From Chthonomonadales bacterium (GTDB lineage: Bacteria; Armatimonadota; Chthonomonadetes; Chthonomonadales; CAJBBX01), in assembly GCA_020849275.1 (NCBI GenBank), contig JADLGO010000044.1:28403-92402 (forward strand): a DNA stretch of 64,000 nucleotides, read 5' to 3'. Made by a program: the position numbers and the translations under genes. Positions 37,383 through 46,595 of this stretch are shown here, one piece after another. How positions within the stretch are numbered: position 1 is the stretch's first letter; each line of letters starts with the position of its first letter. The notes under the pieces were generated by a model. It was given only the letters and a program-made list of their open reading frames with translations, was not told the origin of the DNA and made no database searches.

Positions 37383-38177
37383 TCAGGGATCGGTCTCGCC
37401 GGTCGGCTCGGTCCTGTAGTCCGGCCACGGCCACCCATCGCTGGGAGCGGTGCTGATCGGATCGCGCGTCGGCGCCGCCGGGTTCTCGATCACCGTGTAC
37501 GCGTTGGGATGATCCGGCGGCGGCACGACGCCGTCGGGCTCGGCTCCTCCCGACCCGGCGCCCCGCGGTATCGGCGGCGGAAGCGGCATCTGCGGAACGG
37601 CCACGTGGGGGTCGCCGCTGCTCGGGTCCTCGTCCGGCACCACGGCGTCATGGGCCGTGGTCCTGGGCGGCGGCGGTGACGGGAGCGGCACGGGAAGGAC
37701 GACGGGCGACGGCGAGTAGCAATGCGGCTGCCAGCCGGACCAGGAGCTGACCGGCTCACTGCAGTTCAGCCGCTTGTACTCGGTATATGTGCCGCACTCC
37801 TGGAAGTGCGAAAGGCACGTGGAGCCCGGGTACCCGCTCACGCAGCGGAACGCCTGGTTGTGGTTCGAGGCGAAGTTGATCGAGTGGGCGCCCGTGTAGA
37901 CCTGGTGGCAGATCTTGATCGTCACCTTCTGCCCGAGGATCGTAAGGGTGGTCTCCTCGCAGACCTGATTGGGCGGGTCGTTCCGGCAGGGCAGGTCCGT
38001 GCATGTGGCGCGGTAGTTGGAGGAGCACACCGCGCCTGCGACCGGGCCCGGCGGATGGCCCGGGGCCGGAACGGGGTTGACGGCGCCGGGCGTGGCCGCG
38101 GCGCGGCCACACGCGACGACGGCCAGCAGGACAACCGCCTGCGCCGCCGGAGTGGCGAATCGACGTCGCACAGACAA
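37383..38177 (-). CDS. Secreted cysteine-rich protein with Pro-rich tail, unknown function
   Basis: 264 residues from a TTG at 38177; GGGAGG lies six bases upstream, whereas the next GTG is twelve bases away. A signal peptide ending VVACGRAAA is followed by about 100 residues with ten cysteines (CSS, CTDLPCRN, CEE, CHQ, CVS, CLS, CGT, CSE, CYS), likely disulphide-paired, then a Pro/Asp-rich tail. I do not recognise the family. First gene of the operon with the lipoprotein-sorting-like and DUF1573 genes. Confidence 0.6.
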   Translation of the reverse strand: MSVRRRFATPAAQAVVLLAVVACGRAAATPGAVNPVPAPGHPPGPVAGAVCSSNYRATCTDLPCRNDPPNQVCEETTLTILGQKVTIKICHQVYTGAHSINFASNHNQAFRCVSGYPGSTCLSHFQECGTYTEYKRLNCSEPVSSWSGWQPHCYSPSPVVLPVPLPSPPPPRTTAHDAVVPDEDPSSGDPHVAVPQMPLPPPIPRGAGSGGAEPDGVVPPPDHPNAYTVIENPAAPTRDPISTAPSDGWPWPDYRTEPTGETDP

Positions 38178-38397
38178 GGTACGCCTCCCTTCGGTTCGCG
38201 CGTGCGGCCACCCTGGTGCGCCCGCCGGCGCGGCGCCACGCGCGGCGGGCCCCGGGGCTCACCTCCTGCCATGATCAGAGACGTTCGACACATACGGGAT
38301 CTCTACATGGCCTGCGATCGTGCCGGCTCTCCGGCCCCGGCGCCGTGTTCGTCGGGAAGGGCTCCTCTCGCGCCTCCTCAACGCGGCGCGCCGGGAG

Positions 38398-38403
38398 TAT
38401 ACT
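38398..38403 (+). promoter_or_regulatory. Possible -10 element of the helicase gene
   Basis: TATACT lies 35 bases before the GTG start in a 261-base gap between divergent genes. No good -35 is present at 16-18 bases, so this is weak. I see nothing else in the gap. Confidence 0.3.
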
Positions 38404-38438
38404 GATAGGGCGCAGCGCCGCCCTCCGGGAGCCGCTTC

Positions 38439-41189
38439 GTGGACCTCGATGCCCTTCTGCATGCCCTGACCCAGTCGCCGTCGTACCGCGGCCAGATCGT
38501 CCACCTGCGCCGCGAGCCCGCCCGGCCGCCGGCCTGGCGGGAGCCGGGCCGGCCCCTGGGCGCCGCGCTGGAGCGGGCCCTGGCCGCCGGAGGCGTCGGC
38601 CGCCTCTACACTCACCAGGCCGACGCTCTCGAGCTGGCGCGCGCCGGGCGCGACCCGCTCGTCGTCACCGGCTCCGCCTCGGGCAAGTCTCTCTGCTACC
38701 AGCTCCCCGTGCTGGAGGCCCTTGCCGCCGACCCCGCCGCCACCGCGCTGCTGCTCTTCCCGAGCAAGGCGCTCTGCCAGGACCAGTTCCTCGCCTTCGC
38801 CGACCTGCTGCACCGCGCGGGGATGCACGAGCGCCTCGCCGGCGTCTACGACGGCGACACGCCCATGCCGCTGCGCCGCCGCCTGCGAGACCGCGCCGCG
38901 GTCCTCTTTTCCAACCCGGACATGCTCCACGCCGGACTCATGCCCCAGCACGGGCGCTGGGCGCGCTTCCTGGGCGGCCTGCGCCTGGTCGCCCTCGACG
39001 AGCTGCACGTCTACTCCGGCATCTTCGGGGCCAACATGGCCAACGTTCTGCGCCGCCTGCTGCGTCTGTGCGCCCACTACGGCGCCGACCCGCGGCTCGT
39101 GGCCTGCTCCGCCACCGTTGGCAACCCCTCCGAGTTGGCGCGCGCCGTCACCGGCCGCGAGATGGCGCTTGTCGCGCGCGACGGAAGCCCGCGCGGCGCT
39201 CGCGCCTACGTCTTCTGGAACCCGCCCGTCGAGCGGCCGACGCGCTACCGCGCCCGGCGCAGCGCCAACGTGGAGGCGCACGATCTGATGGCTCTGCTCA
39301 TGCAGCGGGACGTACGGACCATCGCGTTCTCCAAGGCCAAGATGACCGCCGAGATGATCGCCCGCTACGTCGCCGAGAAGCTGCGCGAGACCGCCCCGCA
39401 CCTCAGCGGCGCGGTGGCGCCCTATCGCGGTGGCTATCTGCCCGAGGAGCGCCGCGCCATCGAGGCGCGTCTCTTCGGCGGCGACCTGCTGGGCGTGAGC
39501 GCGACGCCGGCCCTCGAGCTCGGCATCGATGTGGGCGGGCTCGACGCGGCCCTCATCGTGGGCTACCCCGGCACGCGCGCCTCCTTCTTTCAGCAGGCCG
39601 GGCGCGCCGGCCGCGGCGGCCGGGAGTCGCTCGTGGTGCTCGTCGGCCTGGACACACTGATCAACCAGTACGTCCTGCGCCATCCGGACCACCTGTTCGA
39701 GCGCCCGCCAGAGAGCGGGGTCGTGGAGCCGGACAACCCCTTCGTGCTGCTCGGGCACCTGCGCTGCGCCGTCCAGGAGATCCCGCTGCCGCGCGCCGAG
39801 GAGCCGCGCTTCGGGCCGCACGCCGCTGTCGTCCTGCGTGTGCTCGCCGACAACCGGAAGGTGCGCCTGGCCGCCGGCGCCTGGTACCACGCCGCCGAGG
39901 AGATGCCCCACCACGAGTTCGGCCTGCGCGGCTACGCCAACGCCAACGTCGCCCTGGAGGACGCGGCCTCCGGCGCCGTCATCGGTGAGCTGAACGAGTA
40001 CGATGCGCCCTCCATCGTGCATCCCCACGCCATCTACATGCACCGGGGCGACACCTGGCGCGTGCTCGACCTGGACATGGAGCGCAAGCGCGCCCGCGTG
40101 GTTCGCGAGGAGACCGATTACTACACCCAGCCGAGCGGCGGCACCGACGTGCACCACGTCGACGCCTGCCTGCGCGCGCGCCCCTTCGGAGCGGGGCGCG
40201 CCTTCTGGGGTGAGGTGACCGCCCGCTTCGTCACGTTCGGCTATGAGAAGATCCGCTTCTACACGCTGGATGCCTTCGAAGGCGGCGAGGTGGACCCGCT
40301 GGAGCTGTGGCTGGAAACGATGGCCGTCTGGATCGTGCCGCCCGAGGAGCTGATGGCGCGCGTGCTGCGGGCAGGTCTGGACCCGCACTCGGGCCTGCGC
40401 GGCATCGGCTACGCCGCGCGCATGACCCTGCCGCTCTTCGTGGCCTGCGACACGGCCGACTTCTCCCACTCCGTGGGCTGCCGGAACGCGCCGTGGAACG
40501 CCGTCTTCGTCTACGAGCGGCACCCGCTCGGCCTCGGCTACACGGAGGCCGCCTACCGCGATCTGCACCGCGTGCTGCCGGCCGTGCTCGACACGATCCG
40601 CGGCTGCGGGTGCGCGAACGGCTGCCCATGCTGCGTCGGCAAGCCGCTGCGCCAGCAGATCGTCTTCAACCCGGAGCGAGGGGAGGCGAGCATCCCAAGC
40701 AAGGCGGCGGCCCGGATGATCCTGGAGGGGCTGCTGGGCGACGGAGCAGGCCTGCAAGCGCCCGACGACGATGCGCTGACCGATACGGACGAGGCCGCGG
40801 CGATCCGTCTGGAGCGCGCCCTTCGCCGGCGCCTGGAGCGCGGCCGGGAGCCCCAGCTTCCGCACGTCATCGCGCACCACCTGCCCGTTCGCTACCCGGA
40901 CCCGGAGGACCCCTCCACGCTCGCGCAGCCCGATGCCGCCCGCCGCTCCGAGCGTCGCCGCGACTTCCACCGCGCCCTGAGCCGCCGCATCGCCGAGCGC
41001 GCGGCCGACCTGCCCGCCTCCGAGCCGGTGCCGCCCGGCCCCAACGGCGCGCCCCAGCCCCCGCCGCCGGCCGCGCAGCCGCAGCCGCCCTCGCTGGAGC
41101 CGGGGCCCCGGTCCCCCGGCGACTCGCAGGCCGCGCGCGCCCGCCGCCGGCTGCGCGAGCGCCGCGCGGGCGAGCCGGACGGCCAGTAG
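38439..41189 (+). CDS. mrfA: MrfA-like DEAD/DEAH helicase with DUF1998 zinc domain
   Basis: 916 residues. Helicase core: YTHQADAL Q-like motif near 56, Walker A TGSASGKS near 76, DELH box near 187, SAT motif (ACSATVG), motif V/VI in VSATPALELGIDVGGLD and QQAGRAGRGG. The C-terminal DUF1998 domain has the four-cysteine cluster CGCANGCPCC near 723, which binds zinc. This is the YprA/MrfA family, ATP-dependent 3'-5' helicases that work in mitomycin-C repair. The last 120 residues are a Pro/Arg-rich tail not usual for MrfA. GTG start with GGGAG eight bases upstream. No mrfB exonuclease gene is next to it. Confidence 0.9.
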   Translation: MDLDALLHALTQSPSYRGQIVHLRREPARPPAWREPGRPLGAALERALAAGGVGRLYTHQADALELARAGRDPLVVTGSASGKSLCYQLPVLEALAADPAATALLLFPSKALCQDQFLAFADLLHRAGMHERLAGVYDGDTPMPLRRRLRDRAAVLFSNPDMLHAGLMPQHGRWARFLGGLRLVALDELHVYSGIFGANMANVLRRLLRLCAHYGADPRLVACSATVGNPSELARAVTGREMALVARDGSPRGARAYVFWNPPVERPTRYRARRSANVEAHDLMALLMQRDVRTIAFSKAKMTAEMIARYVAEKLRETAPHLSGAVAPYRGGYLPEERRAIEARLFGGDLLGVSATPALELGIDVGGLDAALIVGYPGTRASFFQQAGRAGRGGRESLVVLVGLDTLINQYVLRHPDHLFERPPESGVVEPDNPFVLLGHLRCAVQEIPLPRAEEPRFGPHAAVVLRVLADNRKVRLAAGAWYHAAEEMPHHEFGLRGYANANVALEDAASGAVIGELNEYDAPSIVHPHAIYMHRGDTWRVLDLDMERKRARVVREETDYYTQPSGGTDVHHVDACLRARPFGAGRAFWGEVTARFVTFGYEKIRFYTLDAFEGGEVDPLELWLETMAVWIVPPEELMARVLRAGLDPHSGLRGIGYAARMTLPLFVACDTADFSHSVGCRNAPWNAVFVYERHPLGLGYTEAAYRDLHRVLPAVLDTIRGCGCANGCPCCVGKPLRQQIVFNPERGEASIPSKAAARMILEGLLGDGAGLQAPDDDALTDTDEAAAIRLERALRRRLERGREPQLPHVIAHHLPVRYPDPEDPSTLAQPDAARRSERRRDFHRALSRRIAERAADLPASEPVPPGPNGAPQPPPPAAQPQPPSLEPGPRSPGDSQAARARRRLRERRAGEPDGQ

Positions 41190-41260
41190 AGGGCGCGGTG
41201 GCATGCGGCAATGCAGCGAGGGCCCGCACGGCCCGGCCTACGGCGTGCGCCGATCCGGAC

Positions 41261-42013
41261 TCAGAGCCAGGGGCTGGCGACCATGTAGAGGCCCAGCGCG
41301 ACGATTATGGCGGAGACGATGCGCCGGAACACCGGCTCCGGGAAGCGGCGCAACAGGAGGCTCCCCGCCATGGTTCCCAGCAGCGCGCCGGCCGTGGAGA
41401 TGGCGACCAGCGGCCAGACTACGGCCATGCGCCCACCCTCCGCCGCCAGGTAGATCGGCATGCGCGCGGCGTCCACGACCAGGCCGATAGCCGTTGCCGT
41501 GGCCACGAACGCGTCGCGCGAGACGTCGAAGCCGAGCAGCGCGGCCGAGCGGATGCCCCCCTGGTTACCCACGAGCCCGCCAAACCCGCCGGAGAGCGCG
41601 CCGGCCACCCATGCCTCACGGCGCCCGAAGCGCATCCGCCGGGCGAGCCCCGTGTATCCCATCACGCCGGCAAAGAGGAGCAGCGCGCCGAAGACCACGG
41701 CGAGCGCCCGGCTGGCCGCGTAGGCGTGCAGGAGCGCGCCCACCAGGCCCCCGGCGGCGCTCGTCAGGCCGAAGCTCCAGAGCACGTGGCGGTCTACGTG
41801 GGAGCGCAGCATCCAGAGGCGCAGCGCCGTGGCGGCCGCGTGGGGAACCGAGATGCACGCGACGGCAAGCTTGGTGCCCAGTTGCAGCGCGAGCACGGGG
41901 GTCAGCACACTGCCGATGCCGAAGCCGGCGACGGCGGCGATGGCTCCTCCGGCAGCCGAGACCGCCAGCACGACCGCCTCAAAGAGCATCGGGCGATCCG
42001 TCGCGGCCGACAT
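41261..42013 (-). CDS. TauE/SafE-family membrane permease
   Basis: 250 residues from the ATG at 42013; starts at 42070 and 41989 are possible, and no clear ribosome site decides. Eight hydrophobic segments and the repeated glycine motifs AGFGIGSVLTPVLAL and GGFGGLVGNQGG mark the sulfite-exporter TauE/SafE family. Substrate unknown; members move small sulfur or organic anions. It converges with the helicase gene 71 bases away. Confidence 0.85.
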   Translation of the reverse strand: MSAATDRPMLFEAVVLAVSAAGGAIAAVAGFGIGSVLTPVLALQLGTKLAVACISVPHAAATALRLWMLRSHVDRHVLWSFGLTSAAGGLVGALLHAYAASRALAVVFGALLLFAGVMGYTGLARRMRFGRREAWVAGALSGGFGGLVGNQGGIRSAALLGFDVSRDAFVATATAIGLVVDAARMPIYLAAEGGRMAVVWPLVAISTAGALLGTMAGSLLLRRFPEPVFRRIVSAIIVALGLYMVASPWL

Positions 42014-42160
42014 CGCCGGCGAGCCGGCCGCGCCGGACGAAGCGGCGGCCCAGGAAGCCCCACGTGGCACGCGGCCGCTCGTCGACGCGGTTGGCAGATC
42101 CGCTCACGCACTCTGCGGCGATGGCATGGGCTCCGGACATGCCTGGCTCCGTTCCTGGCG

Positions 42161-42643
42161 CTACGCGCTCCCGCCCGACCGCGGCGGCGGCAGCGCCGCC
42201 AGCTCTTCCAGGTACGGGAGCACCAGGCCCAGCACCTTGTCGCGCTCCTCCCGCTCGTAGACCACCGGCACGCCCGTGGCCCCCTCCAGCACCAGCAGCA
42301 GCGCCGGCGTGCTGCGCCAGTGAGTGATGCGTACGTCGCGCAGGGCCGCCGGTACGTCGCGCACCAGCACGACGGCGCGACCCGGTCCCCGGCCCGGCCG
42401 CACCACGGCCAGTCGGCGGTCGTCCATCTGGTAGGTCCACGGCGCGGCCGCGTCGCGCGCCAGCAGCAGGCCCTGGTAGAGCGCCACGCCCAGCGCGCCA
42501 AGGGCAGCGGCCATGCGGTAGCCGGGAGGCAGCAGCAGGAGCATCAGCCCCAGGCTGGCGCCCACGGCGATGGCGAGACGCACGGCCAGCGCCCGTGAGA
42601 TGTGCTGCTGGTATGCCCTCGCCATCGCCACGGTGAACGGCAC
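42161..42643 (-). CDS. Small membrane protein, possibly PH/YcxB-like
   Basis: 160 residues from the GTG at 42643, with GGGAGG seven bases upstream; the internal ATG at 42625 lacks one. Two hydrophobic helices (ALAVRLAIAVGASLGLMLLLL and AAALGALGVALYQGLLL) precede a soluble domain with alternating strands and a final helix (DKVLGLVLPYLEEL), as in YcxB-like or bacterial PH proteins. Twenty bases after the GH78 gene, so probably in its operon. Confidence 0.6.
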   Translation of the reverse strand: MPFTVAMARAYQQHISRALAVRLAIAVGASLGLMLLLLPPGYRMAAALGALGVALYQGLLLARDAAAPWTYQMDDRRLAVVRPGRGPGRAVVLVRDVPAALRDVRITHWRSTPALLLVLEGATGVPVVYEREERDKVLGLVLPYLEELAALPPPRSGGSA

Positions 42644-42663
42644 GGTTCGTCCTCCCGGCCATG

Positions 42664-45351
42664 TCAGGGCAGGCGCGAGCCGAAGCGGTACTCGCCGGAG
42701 CCCACCGCGAACACGCGGTAGCCCGATTCCTCGCGCAGGAAACGGACGCCGTCCGACTCGCCGGCCGGTCGCCCGCCCTCGGTGACCCTCGCGCCCACCG
42801 CGCACGGCACCCACGCGATAGACTCCGTGTTCGCCGGCAGGTGCAGCCGCCACTCGAACGCGCCGTCGCGCGCCTCCCACGTGGACTCGATACGCCCGCG
42901 CAGGCTGTGGTGCACGGCCCGCACCGAGGTCAGGTCGCCGACGACATGCGGCTTGAGCACGATGCGCGCGAAGCCAGGTGCGCTCGGGTCGGGGCGGATG
43001 CCGGCCAGGGCGCTGTAGAACCAGGCGCAGATGTCGCCGAACATGATGTGGTTGAGCGAGGCGCCGCCGCCCCAGTCCTCCCACAGCGTGGTGGCGCCCT
43101 GCTCGATCCAGTATCCCCAGCCCGGCAGATCTCGCTGAGCGGCCACCCGGTAGGCCAGGTCGGCGCGGCCGGAGTCGGTGAGGGCGTGCAGCAGGTACTT
43201 GGCGCCCAGGATACCCGCGTCGATATGGCCGCCGCGGCGCTCCACGGCGGCGGCCAGGTTGGCCTCGATGCGCGTGCGCTCCTGGGGGCCGGCCAGGCCC
43301 TGGTAGAGCGCGCAGCTCAGCGCCGTCTGGCTCCCATTGGCTACCTGCCCCGTCTTCGGGTCATAGAACCGGCGCATGAAGGCCTGGCGGACGCTCTCGG
43401 CGAGGGCCCCGTAGCGGCGCGCGTCCTCGTCCTTGCCCAAGAGCGCGGCGGCCTCCGCGACGATGCGCGCGTCGACGTGGTAGTAGCCGGTCGACGTAAC
43501 GGCCACCGGCGTCTCCGTCTCGTATGGGCACCAGTCGCCGAGGCCGATGGAGACGATGCCCTCGTCCGCGCGGCCGGTGAGGTAGTCCACGTAGCGTTTC
43601 ATGCCCTCGTAGTGGCGGGCAAGGATGCGCGTGTCGGCGTAGTAGAGGCGCAGGTAATGGGGGATCAGGAGGAAGGCGCTGTCCCACGCGGGCCCGTTGC
43701 CCCACTCATAGCCCCAGCCGCCCGTGGGCACGATGCCGGGCAGCTCGCCGCTCTCGCGCTGCTCGTCCCCCAGGTCCTGAACCCACTTGGTGTAGGCGGC
43801 GGCGGGCAGGAAGCTGTAGATCGCCTGTTCCGCGGCCAGGTGCGCGTCGCCGGTCCAGCCGTTCTTCTCGCGGTGCGGGCAGTCCGTGGGGATCGACTGA
43901 AGGTTGCTCCAGTACGACCAGCGGCCGTTATCCCAGATGCGGTTGAGGAGTGGGTTGGAGCAGTGGAACTCGCCGGCGGCGGGCACGTCGGTGTGCTGCT
44001 CCAGGCCCTCCAGGCTCTCGACGGTCGGCGTGCCGGGGTAGCCGGTCACCTGCACGTACTGGAATCCGTGATAGGTGAAGCGCGACTGCCAGGTTTCGGT
44101 GGCGCCGCCCTTCAGCACGTACTCATCGGTCTGGAAGCGCTGCGGCGGGTCGGTCTGCTCCAGATGCGCGGCGATGCGCGAGACGTCGAGGGTGCCGTCG
44201 GCGGCCAGGCGCTCGCCGTAGCGCATCGTGACGCGGGCGCCCGCGGGGCCCCGCGCGCGCAGCCGCGCCCGGCCCGCGAAGTTGCGCCCCATGTCGAACA
44301 CCCATACGCCGGGCCGGGGTTCGGTGAGGCGCGTCGGCCGCAGTGTGTGTAGCACGCGGATCGGGGGCATGGCCTGCGCGCTCACCGCGCCGCCCGGCGC
44401 CGTCGCGCGCACGGCGGGCTGCCAGGCCGAGTCGTCGTAACCGGGCGCGTCCCAGCCGGGCTTCTCGAGGCGGGCGTCGTAGGTCTCGCCGCCGTAGATG
44501 CTGTCGTAGACGATGGGGCCCGTCGAGGTCCGCCAGGCGCCGTCGCTGCCGATCGTCTCCGTGCGGCCGTCGGCGTACTCGACGCGCAACTCGAGGAGAA
44601 GCTTTGGCGCGGCCCGCCACGGCGCACGGTGAAAGCCCCACACGGCGCGCGTGTGCACGTTGTACCATCCCGTGCCGAGCATCACGCCCACGGCGTTCCG
44701 GCCCGGGCGCAGGGCGTCCGTCACGTCGTAGGTCACGTAGAGAGCCCGGCGGTCATAGCGCGTGTAGCCGGGGTCCATCACGTGGTCGCTCACCTTGCGG
44801 CCGTTCACGCGCAGCTCTTGATAGCCCAGGCCGCAGACGTAGGCGCGGGCGCGGCGCACCTCGCCGTGCAGGTGAAAGGCGCGGCGCAGCAGCGGCGCGG
44901 GGGCATAGTGGGTACTGGTGGTTCGGGCGATCCACGTGCCGTGCCAGTCCTCAGGGCGCAGGATGCCCATCTCCCACGTGGCGGCGCGGCTCCAGGCGGA
45001 GGGCCGGCCGTCGCGGTCCCAGGAACGCACGCGCCACAGGCAGCGCTGCCCGGAGACGAGCGGCGTTCCGGCGTACTCCACCTGAAGCGTCTCGGCGGAC
45101 TCCACCTTCCCGGAGTCCCACAGCTCGGGCCGGTCGTGGGCGAGGGCCTCCTCGGAGGAGGCGACCTGCACCTGGTAGGCGGTCTGCCGCTCGGCGCGGC
45201 GGGCGCTCTCGAGCGCCCAACTCAGGCGCGGGCGCTCCGCGTCGATGCCGATCGGGTTGACCAGGTATTCGCACTTCAGCTCGGTTGGTTTCATGGTTGC
45301 CATCGCGGGGCTGGTGAGCAGCAGGAGTGGCAGGAGGGCCATCCGTTTCAT
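42664..45351 (-). CDS. Exported alpha-L-rhamnosidase, GH78
   Basis: 895 residues with a signal peptide (MALLPLLLLTSPAMA). The modules are Fn3-like N-terminal (about 25-130), a rhamnosidase N-domain ending near GTGWYN (about 230), concanavalin-like DUF5 region, and the (alpha/alpha)6 barrel from about 470. Near 489 the DCPHREKNGWTGDAH segment carries the catalytic acid and its partners; TLWEDW near 755 is the other conserved block. It inverts terminal alpha-L-rhamnose bonds in plant or microbial glycans. Length matches the family. It follows the creatininase-family gene by 72 bases. Confidence 0.95.
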   Translation of the reverse strand: MKRMALLPLLLLTSPAMATMKPTELKCEYLVNPIGIDAERPRLSWALESARRAERQTAYQVQVASSEEALAHDRPELWDSGKVESAETLQVEYAGTPLVSGQRCLWRVRSWDRDGRPSAWSRAATWEMGILRPEDWHGTWIARTTSTHYAPAPLLRRAFHLHGEVRRARAYVCGLGYQELRVNGRKVSDHVMDPGYTRYDRRALYVTYDVTDALRPGRNAVGVMLGTGWYNVHTRAVWGFHRAPWRAAPKLLLELRVEYADGRTETIGSDGAWRTSTGPIVYDSIYGGETYDARLEKPGWDAPGYDDSAWQPAVRATAPGGAVSAQAMPPIRVLHTLRPTRLTEPRPGVWVFDMGRNFAGRARLRARGPAGARVTMRYGERLAADGTLDVSRIAAHLEQTDPPQRFQTDEYVLKGGATETWQSRFTYHGFQYVQVTGYPGTPTVESLEGLEQHTDVPAAGEFHCSNPLLNRIWDNGRWSYWSNLQSIPTDCPHREKNGWTGDAHLAAEQAIYSFLPAAAYTKWVQDLGDEQRESGELPGIVPTGGWGYEWGNGPAWDSAFLLIPHYLRLYYADTRILARHYEGMKRYVDYLTGRADEGIVSIGLGDWCPYETETPVAVTSTGYYHVDARIVAEAAALLGKDEDARRYGALAESVRQAFMRRFYDPKTGQVANGSQTALSCALYQGLAGPQERTRIEANLAAAVERRGGHIDAGILGAKYLLHALTDSGRADLAYRVAAQRDLPGWGYWIEQGATTLWEDWGGGASLNHIMFGDICAWFYSALAGIRPDPSAPGFARIVLKPHVVGDLTSVRAVHHSLRGRIESTWEARDGAFEWRLHLPANTESIAWVPCAVGARVTEGGRPAGESDGVRFLREESGYRVFAVGSGEYRFGSRLP

Positions 45352-45423
45352 GGGCGCGACTCCTTCTCGGCACGATTTGCCCCCGCGTGCCGCGAACTCC
45401 TCCTGCGGGCCGCGAGCGCGGGC

Positions 45424-46320
45424 CTACCAGCGCTCGGGCACCCGCCAGTTCGCGTGCCAGCGCGACTCCGGCGGCACCGTGTCCTCCTCGCGCCAGGACT
45501 GCCGCATCGAGCGGAAGCCGGGCACCGCCGGCCGCACGACTTCCTCCCACACGCGCTCCACGTCATCAAAGGTGCTCAGCCGACGCTCGGGCGCGGCGCG
45601 CTCGTACTCGGCGAGCAACTCGCGCGCCCTGTCGCCCAGCCAGCGCACCTCGTCCGCCACCATCCGCTCGCCCACGCGCCGGTCGCTCTCACGCGCGTTG
45701 GCGCCCATGGCGAAGTGGGGGCCGGGCGCGCCCGGCGCGGGGATCCTCGACACGTCGACGCAGTCGGGCTCCAGTGCCCACAGAAGGGACGTTTCCACCT
45801 TGCCGGCGTGGTCGCCGCCACTGCGGCCGTCGTTGTCGAACCCCGGCGTGTTCGCCTCGAAGTCTGGCAGGCCGCGCAGGCGCACGCTCGCGTGCGGCTG
45901 AAGGAGGGCCAGCAGGTCGTTGAGGTCCTGCCAGTTGGGGCCATAGTGGCCGGTGATGAAGAGCGCGGCGTGGAAGCCGATGGAGTCGGCGGCGCGCACA
46001 TGGTAGCAGACGTTGCGGAAGTGCTGCCAGGGCGGCATGGCGGTGAGCCAGGTGCGCTCGACCTCGCCGACGTGGCCCCTGGCCCACGCGGCGTACCCGC
46101 TCAGCTCGTGGATGTGCCAGTAGTCCGGAGGGGCGACGATGCCGCCGTGCGCGCGCGCGGCGGCGCGGGCGATGGCGTGCGCCTTCAGGCCGTCGAGCCC
46201 GAGCGCGCACTGCGGCCCGTGCGGCTCGCACAGGCCGTAGGCGAAGTAGACGACGGGGCATCGGGCGAAGGCGGCCTCCAACTCGTCGGCAAACATGCGC
46301 TCCCAGCGCACCTCGCGCAT
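45424..46320 (-). CDS. Creatininase-family metallohydrolase, copy A
   Basis: 298 residues. Metal-ligand motifs of the family are present: EPHG....LGLD (E, H, D), TGHYGPN (H) and DHAGKVETSLL (E). Creatininase opens cyclic amides; other members cleave amide or formamide bonds, so the substrate is open. A GGAGAGGAG site precedes the ATG. It heads a minus-strand operon with GH78, divergent from two glycosidase-like genes. Copy B at 51809 shares the same motifs. Confidence 0.88.
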   Translation of the reverse strand: MREVRWERMFADELEAAFARCPVVYFAYGLCEPHGPQCALGLDGLKAHAIARAAARAHGGIVAPPDYWHIHELSGYAAWARGHVGEVERTWLTAMPPWQHFRNVCYHVRAADSIGFHAALFITGHYGPNWQDLNDLLALLQPHASVRLRGLPDFEANTPGFDNDGRSGGDHAGKVETSLLWALEPDCVDVSRIPAPGAPGPHFAMGANARESDRRVGERMVADEVRWLGDRARELLAEYERAAPERRLSTFDDVERVWEEVVRPAVPGFRSMRQSWREEDTVPPESRWHANWRVPERW

Positions 46321-46595
46321 CGCGGTCTCCTCTCCGGCCTCGCGGGCCGCTGCCTACAGTATGCACCAGGTGCGGCGCGACCGGGGCGCACGGGCCGCCC
46401 GCGCTCCGCGCCGCACCGTCCAGCCACGGCCGGGGCCGCGTGCCGCTTCAGGCCTGCTGCGCGGCGGGCGCGGCTCGCCAAGGGGAGCGCTGGCGGCAGG
46501 ACAACGCGCGCCCGTCGGGGAACTCGATGGCGAGCCCGGCGCCGGGAGCGCATCGCCCGCGCCGCCAGCATCACGACAGGACCCGTAACCGCACC
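46321..46595. other. 275-base gap between divergent carbohydrate genes
   Basis: The gap holds the ribosome site of copy A and presumably back-to-back promoters. I see no clear -35/-10 pair, riboswitch or repeat in it. Confidence 0.5.

Noticed and set aside
38259..41204. 981-residue open frame opposite the helicase
   Set aside because: It is the antisense shadow of a well-conserved helicase gene; high GC keeps all frames open and its sequence shows no domain.
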